Source: Pigmentiphaga sp. NML080357 (GTDB lineage Bacteria; Pseudomonadota; Gammaproteobacteria; Burkholderiales; Burkholderiaceae_B). Taken from it: a DNA stretch of 64,000 bases. This document shows positions 52,264 through 61,623 of this stretch, one piece after another. The stretch covers positions 1 to 64,000 of the forward strand of contig NZ_NINW01000003.1 of the NCBI RefSeq assembly GCF_002188465.1, written 5' to 3'. The notes under the pieces are model-generated. The model saw nothing but the letters and a program-made list of their open reading frames with translations. It ran no database searches and had not been told where the DNA came from. A program made the position numbers and the translations under genes. Numbering within the stretch: position 1 is the stretch's first letter; each line of letters opens with the position of its first letter.

Positions 52264-53046
52264 ATGGCCCTTCCTGCGCCACTCACCGCCCGCAGGCGTT
52301 CGCATATCCCTTCCCGATACTGCCTCGTCTTGATGGCGCTTTCCCTCGGGCACGAAGCCGCCGCCCAGGAAAAGGACCACGTCGAAATCGGGCTTGGCGC
52401 CGCGGCGCTTCCGCGATTCGAGGGCTCCGACGAGTACCGCGCAAGGCTGGCTCCGCTGGTCGACGTGCGCAAAGGCCGCTTCTTCGCCCGCACCAGCGAC
52501 GGTATCGGCCTCAATCTCCTGGAAACGCCTCGCTTCACGATCGGAGCCAGCGTCGCATGGATGCCGGGGTACCGGGGGCGCGATGTCCCCGACGGCATAG
52601 GCAAGCTCTCGGCGGCATTGGGCGGCCGCGTTTTCGTATCGACGCGTGTCGGCGGCGCCGTGGCCACGCTTTCGGCCACGCAAGCGCTGACGGAAAGCGA
52701 GCGCGGCCTCCTGGTCAATGCCCGTGTGGCGTATCCTTACCAAGTGACCGAACGGTTGAAGGTCACGCCACTCATCTCGACCAACTGGGCGAACGGGAAA
52801 TACATGGACAGCTACTTCGGCGTGGATGCCGCGCGCGCCGCCGGCTCGGGATTCCCGGTCTACCAGCCATCGGCCGGATTCAAGGACATCTCGCTGCGCG
52901 TCGCGGTGCGCTATCAACTGAACAAGCACTGGAGCGTCGCCGGCGCCGTCGGCGTGAGCCGGCTGCTGGGCAAGGCCGCCGACAGCCCATTCGTCAAGCG
53001 CGAGACGCAGCCCAGCGCGCTCGTGGGATTGACGTACACCTTTTGA
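52264..53046 (+). CDS. MipA/OmpV family outer-membrane protein
   Basis: The 260-residue precursor has a signal peptide (residues about 1-35, ending EAAAQ). A beta-barrel follows with VEIGLGAAALPRFEGSDEYRARLAPLVDVRKGRFFARTSDGIGLNLL at the start and a C-terminal LTYTF. MipA/OmpV proteins form small outer-membrane barrels, sometimes with murein-synthase partners or as antibiotic-binding or metabolite pores. Two TetR-type operators precede it and the MFS gene is translationally coupled behind it, suggesting coordinated transport across both membranes. Confidence 0.9.
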   Translation: MALPAPLTARRRSHIPSRYCLVLMALSLGHEAAAQEKDHVEIGLGAAALPRFEGSDEYRARLAPLVDVRKGRFFARTSDGIGLNLLETPRFTIGASVAWMPGYRGRDVPDGIGKLSAALGGRVFVSTRVGGAVATLSATQALTESERGLLVNARVAYPYQVTERLKVTPLISTNWANGKYMDSYFGVDAARAAGSGFPVYQPSAGFKDISLRVAVRYQLNKHWSVAGAVGVSRLLGKAADSPFVKRETQPSALVGLTYTF

Positions 53047-54350
53047 CTGCCCTTCCAGGAACCGGGGACGACCGGCGGCAAGATCCGCCGCCAGGCGCCT
53101 ACGCCTGGTACGTCGTCTTCGCTCTCATGTTGTGCCAGGTCCTCGCTTCCATAGACGCGCGCCTGGCCTTCATCCTCGTGGAATCCATCAAGCAGGATCT
53201 GGATCTGAGCGATACCCAGATCGGCTTGATCACCGGGCCCGCATTCTCGTTGACCTATGCGCTGTTCGCGATCCCGATCGCCAAACTATCCGACAGGCGC
53301 AATCGCATCGTCGTCGTCAGTTGCGCGATCGTAGTCTGGAGCGCCTTCACCGCCGCTGCCGCACTGGCCCGCGGCTTTGCCAGCTTCGGCCTGACGCGGA
53401 TCGGCGTGGCGATCGGCGAATCGGCGCTCACGCCGGCCGCCCACTCGGTCATCGCAAGCTGCCTCCCGGATCGGTTCCGGCCCAAGGGCATCGCGCTGTA
53501 TTCCCTGGGGATAGGGATCGGCGCGCTGTTCGCGTTCGCCGGCGGCGGCTATATCGGCGATCGCTATGGCTGGCGTGCCGCGTTCCTTGCCATCGGCGGC
53601 GGGGGCCTGCTGTTGGCCGTCCTGGTCATGGCGACCGTCCGCGAACCGCTGCGCGAAGCGCTCCCCAGGCGGCCGCCGAACACACAGGGCAGCGTCCGCA
53701 GCCTGTTCGGGAATCCGGTCGCTCGCCATCTCATCATGGGGGGCGCCCTGCTCGGTTTCAGTTCGGGCGCGCTCAACGGATGGGGGCCGACCTATGTCAT
53801 GCGCAACTTCGATCTGTCCGCCACCCAGGCGGGGACGGCATACGGCGCCCTTGCCGGGCTGCTGGCGATGGCCGGGATTCTTTCCGGGGGCGTCATTTCC
53901 AGCTGGCTTTCAGCGCGCCATCCGCGCTATGCGCTGCAGATGCTCGCGGGCGTATTCTTCCTTGCCACGGCCACCCAGGTGGGTTCGCTCCTTGCCGACG
54001 ACTATCCTGCGTTCCTCGCGCTCTTTGCCGTCACGGTATTGCTGAGCGCCTTCTATATCGGCCCCACCTACGCGGCGATCCAGTCCATCGTCGCCTCGAA
54101 CGAGCGCAGCTTTGCCTCCGCCGTGACCCTGTTCTGCATCAATGGCGTCGGCATTGCCAGCGGCACATTCATCGTCGGCCTGCTCAGCGACGCGCTCGAG
54201 GAACGGGCCGGAACCGATTCCCTGCAATGGTCCCTGATCGCGGTTTCCGTCGTGAAGGCGTGGTCGGCCTTGCACTACTGGCTGGCCAGCCGAGGGTTCG
54301 GACGTATCGGCGATGCCGCCTATGCGCCGGTCCGGCGCCTGGCCGGGTAG
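53043..54350 (+). CDS. MFS transporter (spinster-like, 12 TMS), coupled to mipA
   Basis: The 435-residue permease has FALMLCQVLASIDARLAFILVESIKQDLDLSDTQIGLITGPAFSLTYALFAIPIAKLSDRRNRI (helices 1-2 and loop motif), the Spns/ExuT-like arrangement, and GLTRIGVAIGESALTPAAHSVIASCLP. The best start is TTG at 53043 overlapping the mipA stop (TTGA); an internal ATG at 53128 is the alternative. It is presumably controlled with mipA by the TetR protein encoded convergently downstream. Direction of transport is unknown. Confidence 0.88.
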   Translation: MTALPGTGDDRRQDPPPGAYAWYVVFALMLCQVLASIDARLAFILVESIKQDLDLSDTQIGLITGPAFSLTYALFAIPIAKLSDRRNRIVVVSCAIVVWSAFTAAAALARGFASFGLTRIGVAIGESALTPAAHSVIASCLPDRFRPKGIALYSLGIGIGALFAFAGGGYIGDRYGWRAAFLAIGGGGLLLAVLVMATVREPLREALPRRPPNTQGSVRSLFGNPVARHLIMGGALLGFSSGALNGWGPTYVMRNFDLSATQAGTAYGALAGLLAMAGILSGGVISSWLSARHPRYALQMLAGVFFLATATQVGSLLADDYPAFLALFAVTVLLSAFYIGPTYAAIQSIVASNERSFASAVTLFCINGVGIASGTFIVGLLSDALEERAGTDSLQWSLIAVSVVKAWSALHYWLASRGFGRIGDAAYAPVRRLAG

Positions 54351-54379
54351 CCGCAGGGCGCGCGGGATTCCACCCCGGT

Positions 54380-55006
54380 TTACGCCGGCCGCACCAGCGG
54401 TAGGAAGATCGCGTCCACCCACGCTTTTCGCAAATCTCGCGGCGGCGCGGAAAGATTCATGACGACGTGATGGCGGAACAGGTCGCCCAGCAAGGTGGCA
54501 ACCGGCGCAATGAGCTTGCGGGCATCGATCTCGCCGCGCTCGACCCCGCGCTCGAGCACCGTGGCCAATACGCTTTTCTCGCCATCGAGCAGAGCGCGAT
54601 GCAGCTCCCGCGGCGAAGACCCGGCCTCCACGCCCGCGCTCAGCAGGAAGGGATGGATCACCATGACCAAGGCCGTCGCGCGCTCGCTCGCGCGATCGAG
54701 GTAGTCCAGCAATTCCGCGCGCAGGTCGCCACGTTCGGCGATGTCGAGCGGATGTTTTGCCATCTGGTGGCGGATGGCCGACATCGTGAGCGCGGCCTTG
54801 CCGTCCCAGCGGCGGGCGAGTACCGACCGGCTGGTGCCGGCCCTCGATGCCACGCCCTCCATGGTCAGTCCGAGGTATCCGTGCTCCACCAGTTCCGCCC
54901 AGGCGTCCTCGAGGATCGCACGCTCCAGGTCGGCGCCGCGGCGCCGCTGCTTGACGGGATTTGATGCAGGCATGCCGCTCGGCTCGTTAGACGCAGTGTG
55001 ACGCAT
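54380..55006 (-). CDS. TetR-family repressor of the mipA-MFS unit
   Basis: The 208-residue protein has an N-terminal HTH (LERAILEDAWAELVEHGYLGLTMEGVASRAGTSRSVLARRWDGKAALT, residues about 27-75) and a TetR_C_16-like ligand domain. The motif AAGATAC-N6-GAATCTT lies 9 bases before the ATG, and matching motifs precede mipA. Control of both units by this protein is therefore well supported by sequence. A start at 54973 is possible. Confidence 0.92.
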   Translation of the reverse strand: MRHTASNEPSGMPASNPVKQRRRGADLERAILEDAWAELVEHGYLGLTMEGVASRAGTSRSVLARRWDGKAALTMSAIRHQMAKHPLDIAERGDLRAELLDYLDRASERATALVMVIHPFLLSAGVEAGSSPRELHRALLDGEKSVLATVLERGVERGEIDARKLIAPVATLLGDLFRHHVVMNLSAPPRDLRKAWVDAIFLPLVRPA

Positions 55007-55014
55007 ACACCATT

Positions 55015-55034
55015 AAGATACAAAAACGAATCTT
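55015..55034. promoter_or_regulatory. TetR operator C, autoregulatory
   Basis: AAGATAC-AAAAAC-GAATCTT matches sites A and B except for one base in the second arm. It is placed immediately upstream of the TetR start, where binding would block its transcription. Confidence 0.78.
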
Positions 55035-55118
55035 AATGCTAGTCCTCCGGAAACGATCCGTCCAACGGTTTGCCGGGGCCGGGGGCCGCCGTTGCGGCGG
55101 GTTCTTCTCGGGGAAGGG

Positions 55119-56210
55119 TCAGACGTTGAACAAGAAGTTCATCACATCCCCATCCTTGACGATGTAGTCCTTCCCTTCCGCGCGCATCTTCCCGGCTTCC
55201 TTCGCGCCCGCCTCGCCCTTGTACTGGATGAAGTCGTCGAAGGCGATGGTCTGCGCGCGGATGAAGCCGCGCTCGAAGTCGGTGTGGATCACGCCCGCTG
55301 CCTGCGGCGCGGTGGCGCCGATGGGCACGGTCCAGGCGCGCACTTCCTTCACGCCGGCGGTGAAGTAGGTCTGCAGGCCGAGCAGCTTGAAGCCGGCGCG
55401 GATCAGCCGGTTCAGGCCGGGCTCTTCCATGCCCATGTCGGCCAGGAACACCGCGCGGTCCTCGTCGTCCATCTCGCCCAGCTCGGCCTCGATGGCGGCG
55501 CAGATGGCCACCGTGGGCGCGTTCTGCTTGTTGGCGTAATCGACCAGCTTGTCCAGCAGGGGATTGCCGGTGAAGCCGTCTTCCTTGACGTTGCCCACGT
55601 ACATGGCGGGCTTGGCGGTGATGAAGCACAGCGGCTTGATCAATGCTTTCTCGTCGTCGGAAAGATCCATGGCGCGGATGGGCCTGGCCTCGTTGAGCTG
55701 GGCCACGCACTTCTCCAGCACAGCCACGAGCTTGGCGGCGTCCTTGTCGCCGGCACGGGCGGTCTTGGTGTGGCGCTGCAGGGCCTTCTCGGCGGTCTGC
55801 AGGTCGGCCAGCGCGAGTTCGGTCTCGATGACTTCGATGTCGGCGATGGGGTCGACCTTGCCGGCCACGTGGACCACGTTGGGATCCTCGAAGCAGCGCA
55901 CGACGTTGACGATGGCGTCGGTTTCGCGGATGTGGGCCAGGAACTGGTTGCCCAGGCCTTCGCCCGTGCTGGCGCCCGCCACCAGGCCGGCGATGTCCAC
56001 GAACTCCACCGTGGCGGGCACGATGCGCTCGGGCTTGACGATCTCGGCCAGGGCCGCGAGGCGCGGATCGGGCACTTCGACCACGCCCACGTTGGGCTCG
56101 ATCGTGCAGAAGGGGTAGTTTTCCGCGGCGATGCCGGCTTTGGTCAAGGCGTTGAAAAGTGTGGACTTGCCGACGTTGGGCAGGCCCACGATGCCGCACT
56201 GGAGGGCCAT
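55119..56210 (-). CDS. ychF: Redox-regulated P-loop ATPase YchF
   Basis: YchF is a ribosome-associated OBG-family protein that hydrolyses ATP and affects translation and oxidative-stress response. The 363-residue protein has the P-loop GLPNVGKST near residue 8, the switch region [17 protein letters not shown], and a C-terminal TGS domain ending [14 protein letters not shown]-like ([13 protein letters not shown]). The NVKED sequence replaces the GTPase NKxD motif, consistent with ATP preference. In many Burkholderiales it lies near pth; here four genes and CPBP separate them. Confidence 0.96.
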   Translation of the reverse strand: MALQCGIVGLPNVGKSTLFNALTKAGIAAENYPFCTIEPNVGVVEVPDPRLAALAEIVKPERIVPATVEFVDIAGLVAGASTGEGLGNQFLAHIRETDAIVNVVRCFEDPNVVHVAGKVDPIADIEVIETELALADLQTAEKALQRHTKTARAGDKDAAKLVAVLEKCVAQLNEARPIRAMDLSDDEKALIKPLCFITAKPAMYVGNVKEDGFTGNPLLDKLVDYANKQNAPTVAICAAIEAELGEMDDEDRAVFLADMGMEEPGLNRLIRAGFKLLGLQTYFTAGVKEVRAWTVPIGATAPQAAGVIHTDFERGFIRAQTIAFDDFIQYKGEAGAKEAGKMRAEGKDYIVKDGDVMNFLFNV

Positions 56211-56302
56211 GGGGGAAACCTATGTTGTCATCAAAAGGAGCTGGGGAGCATTGTACCGCCCCCCGTTCCTTTGCCGGCCCGCCCGGCTCCCGGCGCGCGC
56301 CG

Positions 56303-57298
56303 CTACTCCGCCTTGATGTCGGCCTTATCGATGATCCCCTTCCAGGTCGCCGCCTCCCGCGTGATCTGGGAGGCGAACTCCGACGGACTGTTGCCCACGG
56401 AAGTCAGGCCCAGCTTCTCGAACTGCTGCACGATCTCGGGCTTGGCGACGGCGGCCTTCACCGCGTCGGCCAGTTTCTGGACGATGGCGGGATCGGTTCC
56501 CACCGGGGCGGCGAGACCCCACCAGTTGCCCGCCACCAGGTCCGGCAGCCCCTGTTCCGCCGTGGTCTTCACCTCGGGCAGCGCCGGCAGCCGCTTGGGC
56601 GCCGCCACCGCCAGCGGCTTGAGCTTGCCGCTGGCGATGTGGCCCGCCACGGTGCTGATCCCGGCGGAGGCGAAGAAGATCTGGACGTCGCCCGCCAGCA
56701 GCGCCTGGACAGCGGGCGGCGAGCCGCGATAAGGCACGTGCACCAGCTCTATGCCGGCGGATTGCGCGTACAGCGCGCCGATCAGGTGCGGCGCCGTGCC
56801 GCTGCCCGGCGTGCCGTAGTTGAGCTTGCCTGGGTTCTTCTTGGCATAGGCGGTCAGTTCGGCCAGGTTGTTCGCCGGCAGGCTGGCATTGACCACGATC
56901 ACCGCCGGCGCGTTATTGACGACCGTGATCGGCACGAGATCCTTGGCCGGGTCGTACCGCAGCTTGGCCAGGTACTGGTTGGTGACGAAGTTGTTGGTCG
57001 CGCCCAGCAGCAGCGTATAGCCGTCGGGCGCGGACCGCACCACGTCCTCGGCGCCGATGTTGCCCGACGCCCCGCTCTTGTTGTCGATGTAGAAATTCGC
57101 GCCCAGGCGCGCCTCGAGCTCCTGCTGCACGATGCGGAAGGTGACGTCGCCCGCGTTGCCGGGCGCGTAGGGCACGACCACGCGTATGGGACGCGACGGC
57201 CAGTTGTCGGCGGCCTGCGCGCCGATGCCGGGGGTGCACAGCAGCAGGGCCGCGGCGAGCATGCGGCACGGCGCGGTAAAAGCGGATGAGCGGGACAT
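56303..57298 (-). CDS. Bug/TctC-type periplasmic solute receptor (5 of 6)
   Basis: The 331-residue receptor has a signal peptide (about residues 1-30, ending AQAA) and VVPYAPGNAGDVTFRIVQQEL. Other landmarks are IDNKSGASGNIGAEDVVRSAPDGYTLL, VHVPYRGSPPAVQALLAGDVQ and APVGTDPAIVQKLADAV. The loop has NAGD where the usual form is GGxxD, a modest change in the ligand pocket. It follows the alpha/beta-hydrolase gene by 12 bases, so both are one transcription unit; the ligand may be an ester or amide hydrolysed by that enzyme. Confidence 0.92.
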   Translation of the reverse strand: MSRSSAFTAPCRMLAAALLLCTPGIGAQAADNWPSRPIRVVVPYAPGNAGDVTFRIVQQELEARLGANFYIDNKSGASGNIGAEDVVRSAPDGYTLLLGATNNFVTNQYLAKLRYDPAKDLVPITVVNNAPAVIVVNASLPANNLAELTAYAKKNPGKLNYGTPGSGTAPHLIGALYAQSAGIELVHVPYRGSPPAVQALLAGDVQIFFASAGISTVAGHIASGKLKPLAVAAPKRLPALPEVKTTAEQGLPDLVAGNWWGLAAPVGTDPAIVQKLADAVKAAVAKPEIVQQFEKLGLTSVGNSPSEFASQITREAATWKGIIDKADIKAE

Positions 57299-57310
57299 AT
57301 CGGTATCCTC

Positions 57311-58189
57311 TCAGGTTGAACGCGCGCCGCTGCCTCCTGCCAGTTCCATGACGGCGCGATACAAGGGACTCGACCTGTCGCACAGGTCGAGGATGACGTC
57401 GAAATGATGCCGTCCTTCGAAGACGTGTTCGGAAGCCAGGAGACCGCGCTCGCGCCAGTACTGCGCCACTTCGCGGCTCTGCCGCCGGAATTCGTCGGTA
57501 TCGCCGGCGGCCACCGCCACGACCACGGGCGTGCGGCCCGTGGGCTCGTTGGTCAGCAGCGAGAATTCCCGGACCTGCGCGGGCGTCAGGTGCAGCCGCT
57601 GGTTGCGGTACGACAGGCGCACGGGTTCGAGATGCCCCAGCCCGCTGACCAGCACCGCGCCGGCGAAATCGTTGCCCGGCAGCCCCTGCGCCTTCCAGTC
57701 GTGGATCAGGCATTGCGTGACGAGGTGGCTGCCCGAGGAGTGGCCGATGAGCACGATGCGGGCCGGATCGCCGCCATGGCGCGCGATGTTGCGCACGATC
57801 CAGGCGATGCCCTCTCGCACCGCGGCCACCATGTCGGCAAAAGGCACCTGCGAGGCGCGCGGAAAGCCGAGCGCCACGTAGACGCAGCCGTCCCGCACGA
57901 AGCTGGGCGCGGCAAAGGCGCTTTCCTCCTTGCTCTGACCCAGCCAGGCGCCGCCATGCACGTAGACCACCACCGGATGGGGGCCGGCCCCCGGCGGCCG
58001 GTAGATGTCGAGCCGGGCGTCGCGATGCTCGCCCCAGCGCACGTCGCGCTCCGTGCAAAGCGGCAGCGCCTGCAGGCTCAGGCGCGCGCCTTCGTCCAGC
58101 GTGTCGCGGAAAGTTGGGCAATAGCGCTGGTTGTCGTACTGGCGGTCCAGCTCTTCCTGGTCATAGTCTCCGAAGACTGCTGCTTTCAT
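57311..58189 (-). CDS. Alpha/beta hydrolase, kynurenine formamidase/HSL-like
   Basis: The 292-residue cytosolic esterase or amidase has the oxyanion-hole motif YVHGGAWLG near residue 77 and the nucleophile elbow LIGHSSGSHLVTQ near residue 150. The catalytic His probably lies in GRHHFDVI near residue 265. The N-terminal half (DYDQEELDRQYDNQRYCPTF) matches the arylformamidase-like group. It is followed by the Bug receptor gene after 12 bases. The AT-rich gap 58190-58315 (only about 126 bases) holds its probable promoter. Confidence 0.87.
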   Translation of the reverse strand: MKAAVFGDYDQEELDRQYDNQRYCPTFRDTLDEGARLSLQALPLCTERDVRWGEHRDARLDIYRPPGAGPHPVVVYVHGGAWLGQSKEESAFAAPSFVRDGCVYVALGFPRASQVPFADMVAAVREGIAWIVRNIARHGGDPARIVLIGHSSGSHLVTQCLIHDWKAQGLPGNDFAGAVLVSGLGHLEPVRLSYRNQRLHLTPAQVREFSLLTNEPTGRTPVVVAVAAGDTDEFRRQSREVAQYWRERGLLASEHVFEGRHHFDVILDLCDRSSPLYRAVMELAGGSGARST

Positions 58190-58214
58190 TCATGCATTCC
58201 GATACGGGATCTGC

Positions 58215-58295
58215 CCACAGTAGCAAAGGGCATTCTTTTTCGGAATTGAATTGTTTGTATAGATTGATATTCTTGTTTTATGAATGCGGGACCCT
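58215..58295 (-). promoter_or_regulatory. AT-rich promoter region of the hydrolase-receptor unit
   Basis: This is one of the few AT-rich stretches in the window, containing TATAGATTGATATTC and related sequence, between the SDR stop and the hydrolase start. It reads toward the hydrolase. No clear inverted repeat or regulator gene is present. Confidence 0.35.
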
Positions 58296-58315
58296 GCCCC
58301 GCCTGAACCGCCGCT

Positions 58316-59113
58316 TCAGATGAACGGCGCCGCGCACCCGTCCATGGGGATGACGGCCCCCGATACATAGCTGGCCAGATCGGAAGCCAGGAACAGCGCG
58401 ACGCTGGCGATCTCGTCGGGCTCGGCCATCCTGCCCATCGGGATGCCGGCCACCTGTTCGGCCAGGATATCTTCCCGCGTGCGGCCGCTGGACTGGGCGG
58501 CCACGGCCACGCCTTCCTCTACCCGGCCGGTGCGGGTCAGCCCGGGGTTGATGGCGTTGAAGCGCACGCCCTGTGGCGCATAGGCGCGCGCGTAGCCGAC
58601 CGTGGCCAGCATGAGCGCGGCATTGGCCGCTCCGCCGGCGATATGGAACGGGCCAGGCGATTTGCCGCCCTGGCCCACCACGTTGACGATGCTGCCGCGC
58701 CCGCGGCCGGCCATGCGCCTGGCCACCGCGTCCAGCACGTGCATGGTGCTGAAGTACTTGGCATCCATGGCCTGGCGGAAAGCCTCGCCGCCCAGTTGCT
58801 CGGGGGCGTAGCGCCGGGCGGCCCCGGCGGAATTGACCAGGGCCGCGATGGGGCCGATCTCTTCCTCGATGCGGCGGACCGTTTCCAGGGCGGCGGCCTC
58901 GTCGCTCGTATCGGCGGCCAGCACATGCATGTCCAGCCCTTCGGCCCGCAGCGCGGCGCGGGCCGACTCCAGGTTGGCCTGGCTGCGCGACACGCCGGCG
59001 ACGGTCGCGCCGGCCCGCGCGAATGCGCGCGCGCAGGCAAAGCCTATGCCTTTGCTGGCGCCGGTGACCATCACTACGGCATTGTCGAACGTGAGCGTGG
59101 GAGCCAGTTTCAT
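58316..59113 (-). CDS. SDR-fold protein lacking the Ser-Tyr-Lys catalytic residues
   Basis: The 265-residue Rossmann protein has the NAD(P) motif TGASKGIG near residue 17 and VNSAGAARRYAPEQ. The strand that normally carries the catalytic Ser reads IVNVVGQGGKSPG. The expected YxxxK helix reads FHIAGGAANAALM, so Ser, Tyr and Lys are all absent. It keeps the C-terminal INPGLTRTGRVEEG and YVSGAVIPMDGC features. It may bind cofactor without reductase activity or use other residues. It stands alone between the hydrolase unit and the CPBP gene. Confidence 0.88.
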   Translation of the reverse strand: MKLAPTLTFDNAVVMVTGASKGIGFACARAFARAGATVAGVSRSQANLESARAALRAEGLDMHVLAADTSDEAAALETVRRIEEEIGPIAALVNSAGAARRYAPEQLGGEAFRQAMDAKYFSTMHVLDAVARRMAGRGRGSIVNVVGQGGKSPGPFHIAGGAANAALMLATVGYARAYAPQGVRFNAINPGLTRTGRVEEGVAVAAQSSGRTREDILAEQVAGIPMGRMAEPDEIASVALFLASDLASYVSGAVIPMDGCAAPFI

Positions 59114-59146
59114 CTGGAGCGTCCTCCGGGTTGCGCGTGAATCCGA

Positions 59147-59965
59147 TTATCCATCCAGCACGCCGGGCGCGTAGTTCTGCAGGAACCACAGCAACGCCAT
59201 GGGGCCGGCATTGAAGCACGCATGCAGGGCGATCGAAGCGCCGATGCCGAAGCGCACGCGCATCCATCCCAGTACCAGCCCGGTTGCCCATTGCGGCAGC
59301 ACCAGCAAGGGCAACAGCACCCAGCCGGCCTCGCCCAGGCGGAAGTTGAAAAGATGCAGGAAGGCGAACGCCAGCGTGGACAGATGAAAGACGATGGGAA
59401 AAGCATTGCGGTAGCGGCGCAGCCAGCGCCATGGCCAGCGCCAGCGGCGCCAGGCCAGCACGGCGGCAATGGCGCCGCATGCCAGGACGAGGCTCGCCGC
59501 CGCCATCAGGCTGGGCCGCATCAGCATGGCGGCGACCAGCACGGGCAACAGCCACGGCGCCACGGCGGGCCGCCGCAAGCCGAAGCGGAACACCATTTCC
59601 TCGACCACCGGCGCCCACAGGACGACGTGGAACCACGACAGATGCAGCGCATCCAGGCGACGTTCGGCGCCCGAGGCCGTTGCGACGGAGGCCGCCAGCG
59701 GCCCGAGCACCAGCAGGTTGATGCCCCACAGCACCAGCAGCCAGTTGAACAGGTGCGGCCCGGCAGCGCCACCCAGCCATTCCTGCGATGCGTAGCGCGG
59801 CCGGCCCTCGTGCAGGCTGCGGTAGCCATAGGCGCCGCGCGGCATGCGCGGCGCCAGCCGGGGCCGCCTGACGAAAGCCAGGAAGTCGGCGAATTCTTCG
59901 CGAAAGCGTGGCCGGCCGGCCGAGCCCGAGACGGCGGATGCGTGAGAAGCGCGGGCCTCAGGCAT
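59147..59965 (-). CDS. CPBP (CAAX/bacteriocin-processing-like) intramembrane metalloprotease
   Basis: The 272-residue protein has about six to eight hydrophobic segments with the EExxxR motif in [12 protein letters not shown] downstream His-containing helix [16 protein letters not shown] completes the ABI/CPBP active site. The N-terminal 70 residues are polar and unusual. Its start overlaps the pth stop by eight bases, so it is translated from the pth mRNA. Substrate unknown. Confidence 0.87.
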   Translation of the reverse strand: MPEARASHASAVSGSAGRPRFREEFADFLAFVRRPRLAPRMPRGAYGYRSLHEGRPRYASQEWLGGAAGPHLFNWLLVLWGINLLVLGPLAASVATASGAERRLDALHLSWFHVVLWAPVVEEMVFRFGLRRPAVAPWLLPVLVAAMLMRPSLMAAASLVLACGAIAAVLAWRRWRWPWRWLRRYRNAFPIVFHLSTLAFAFLHLFNFRLGEAGWVLLPLLVLPQWATGLVLGWMRVRFGIGASIALHACFNAGPMALLWFLQNYAPGVLDG

Positions 59966-60551
59966 TGCCGCTGTGCAATTGCTGCATCGCCTGTTCGAAC
60001 TCGCCCTTGAGCACGGCCGGGATGATGGCGCGGGCGCGATCCAGGGTCTCGTCGATGCGGAGCTGTTCTTCCTTGCGGGGCGGGTGCAGCACGAAGTCCA
60101 CCACCTGTTGCGCCAGGCCGAGCGAACGGGGATGGCCGATACCCAGCCTCAGCCGCCAGAACGCCGGCGAGCCCAGCGCGGCCTGGATGTCCTTCAGGCC
60201 GTTGTGTCCCGCATGGCTGCCACCCTGCTTGAGCTTGGCCTGGCCGGGAAGCAGGTCCAGTTCGTCGTGCGCCACCAGGATCTGCTCGGGCGCCAGCTTG
60301 TAGAACCGCGCCAGCGCGCCGACCGCCTGGCCCGACCGGTTCATGTAGGTCATGGGCTTGACCAGCAGGATCGCCGCCCCATCGACGCGCGCCTTGGCCA
60401 CGTGGCCGAAGAAAGGCTTTTCGTTCGCGAACGACACGCGCAGGTCGTCGGCAATCTGGTCCAGCAGCCAGAAGCCCGCATTGTGCCGGGTGCGTTCGTA
60501 ATCGGGACCGGGATTGCCCAGCCCGGCGATGAGGCGTATGGGTTCGGACAT
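59958..60551 (-). CDS. pth: Peptidyl-tRNA hydrolase
   Basis: Pth releases tRNA from prematurely dropped peptidyl-tRNAs. The 197-residue protein has Asn13 in GLGNPG and catalytic His23 in [18 protein letters not shown], and the [13 protein letters not shown] block. The last residues overlap the CPBP start. The ATG at 60551 is used; a longer frame to 60569 adds six residues without homology. Confidence 0.96.
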   Translation of the reverse strand: MSEPIRLIAGLGNPGPDYERTRHNAGFWLLDQIADDLRVSFANEKPFFGHVAKARVDGAAILLVKPMTYMNRSGQAVGALARFYKLAPEQILVAHDELDLLPGQAKLKQGGSHAGHNGLKDIQAALGSPAFWRLRLGIGHPRSLGLAQQVVDFVLHPPRKEEQLRIDETLDRARAIIPAVLKGEFEQAMQQLHSGNA

Positions 60552-60637
60552 GAAGGGATCGATGCGCAAGAAAAACGATGGACGGCCGCCGGGTGCGGCG
60601 ACGCGGCGGCCGGGACTCGAATGAAAGGCCTGTTATC

Positions 60638-61594
60638 TTAGCCCGATCCCTGTCGGCGGGCGCCCGGATCCCCGTCCTGCCGGACGAATTCGCAGAAGCG
60701 CATCGCGGCCGCGCTGGCCCCGCCGTGGTGCATCGCCAGCACGATGGGATAGGTCACGGCTTCCCCCTGCCCCGACACCACCTCCACGTACACCACGCCG
60801 TCCATCGCGATGCGGCGGGTCGAATCGGGAATGAGAGCCACGCCCACGCCCAGGCGCACCAGCCCCAGCGTGGCGAGCAGGTGCGTTTCGGACTGATGCA
60901 CGTGCACGTGGGCCCCGGTCTGCTGCAGGGCGACGCTCACGGCCGCGTGATAGCCCGGGCTGGCCGCGTGCGGATAATGCGTGACGAGCTGTTCCCCCGC
61001 CAGGTCGGGAAGACCGACGCGGCCAAGGCCGGCAAAACGATGGGCCCGGTGCACCGCGAGGCAGAACCGCTCGCGGCCGAAGGGAAACGTCCGCAGCTGG
61101 GGATGGCTCGCACCCCCCGGCACGCAGACGCCCACGTCGATGCTGCCGCCTTCGACCGCGGAGATCACGTCCTGGCTGGATCCCGTGGTCAAGGACACGC
61201 GTATGCCGGCCTCCACCGCGCAGAATCGCTCCAGCCATTCCGGCAGCAGGTTGAGCATCGCGCTGTCTATGCTCTTGATCCGGAGGATCTCGCGCGCGCC
61301 CTCGGTGGCCGCCCTGGCCGCCGCGACGGACATTTCGGCCTGCCGCAGCAGGTAGCGGGCTTCGCGCAGGAAGACCACGCCCGCCGGCGTGAGCGAGACC
61401 GACGAACGCGTGCGCTGGAAGAGCGGCGTCCCCACGGTCTCTTCCAGTCGCCGGATGGCCGTGCTCAGGGGCGGCTGGGTCATGCAGAGACGGATGGCGG
61501 CACGCCGGAAATTGAGCTCCTCGGCCACCACGATGAATTGCCTGAGCTGCCTGAGATCCGCGAGACCCGGTGGATGTCGTTCCGGCGTGTTCAT
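60638..61594 (-). CDS. LysR-type regulator of the TauD-Bug unit
   Basis: The 318-residue protein has an N-terminal HTH (LRQLRQFIVVAEELNFRRAAIRLCMTQPPLSTAIRRLEETVGTPLFQR, residues about 14-65) and a PBP-like effector domain. It lies 29 bases after the Bug receptor stop in the same direction and is probably cotranscribed. It may sense the same ligand. The ATG at 61594 begins MNTPERHPPGLADL; the longer upstream frame is rejected because it overlaps the receptor gene. Confidence 0.91.
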   Translation of the reverse strand: MNTPERHPPGLADLRQLRQFIVVAEELNFRRAAIRLCMTQPPLSTAIRRLEETVGTPLFQRTRSSVSLTPAGVVFLREARYLLRQAEMSVAAARAATEGAREILRIKSIDSAMLNLLPEWLERFCAVEAGIRVSLTTGSSQDVISAVEGGSIDVGVCVPGGASHPQLRTFPFGRERFCLAVHRAHRFAGLGRVGLPDLAGEQLVTHYPHAASPGYHAAVSVALQQTGAHVHVHQSETHLLATLGLVRLGVGVALIPDSTRRIAMDGVVYVEVVSGQGEAVTYPIVLAMHHGGASAAAMRFCEFVRQDGDPGARRQGSG

Positions 61595-61623
61595 CGAGGG
61601 CGGAGGTGCGGCTGCATGGCGGC

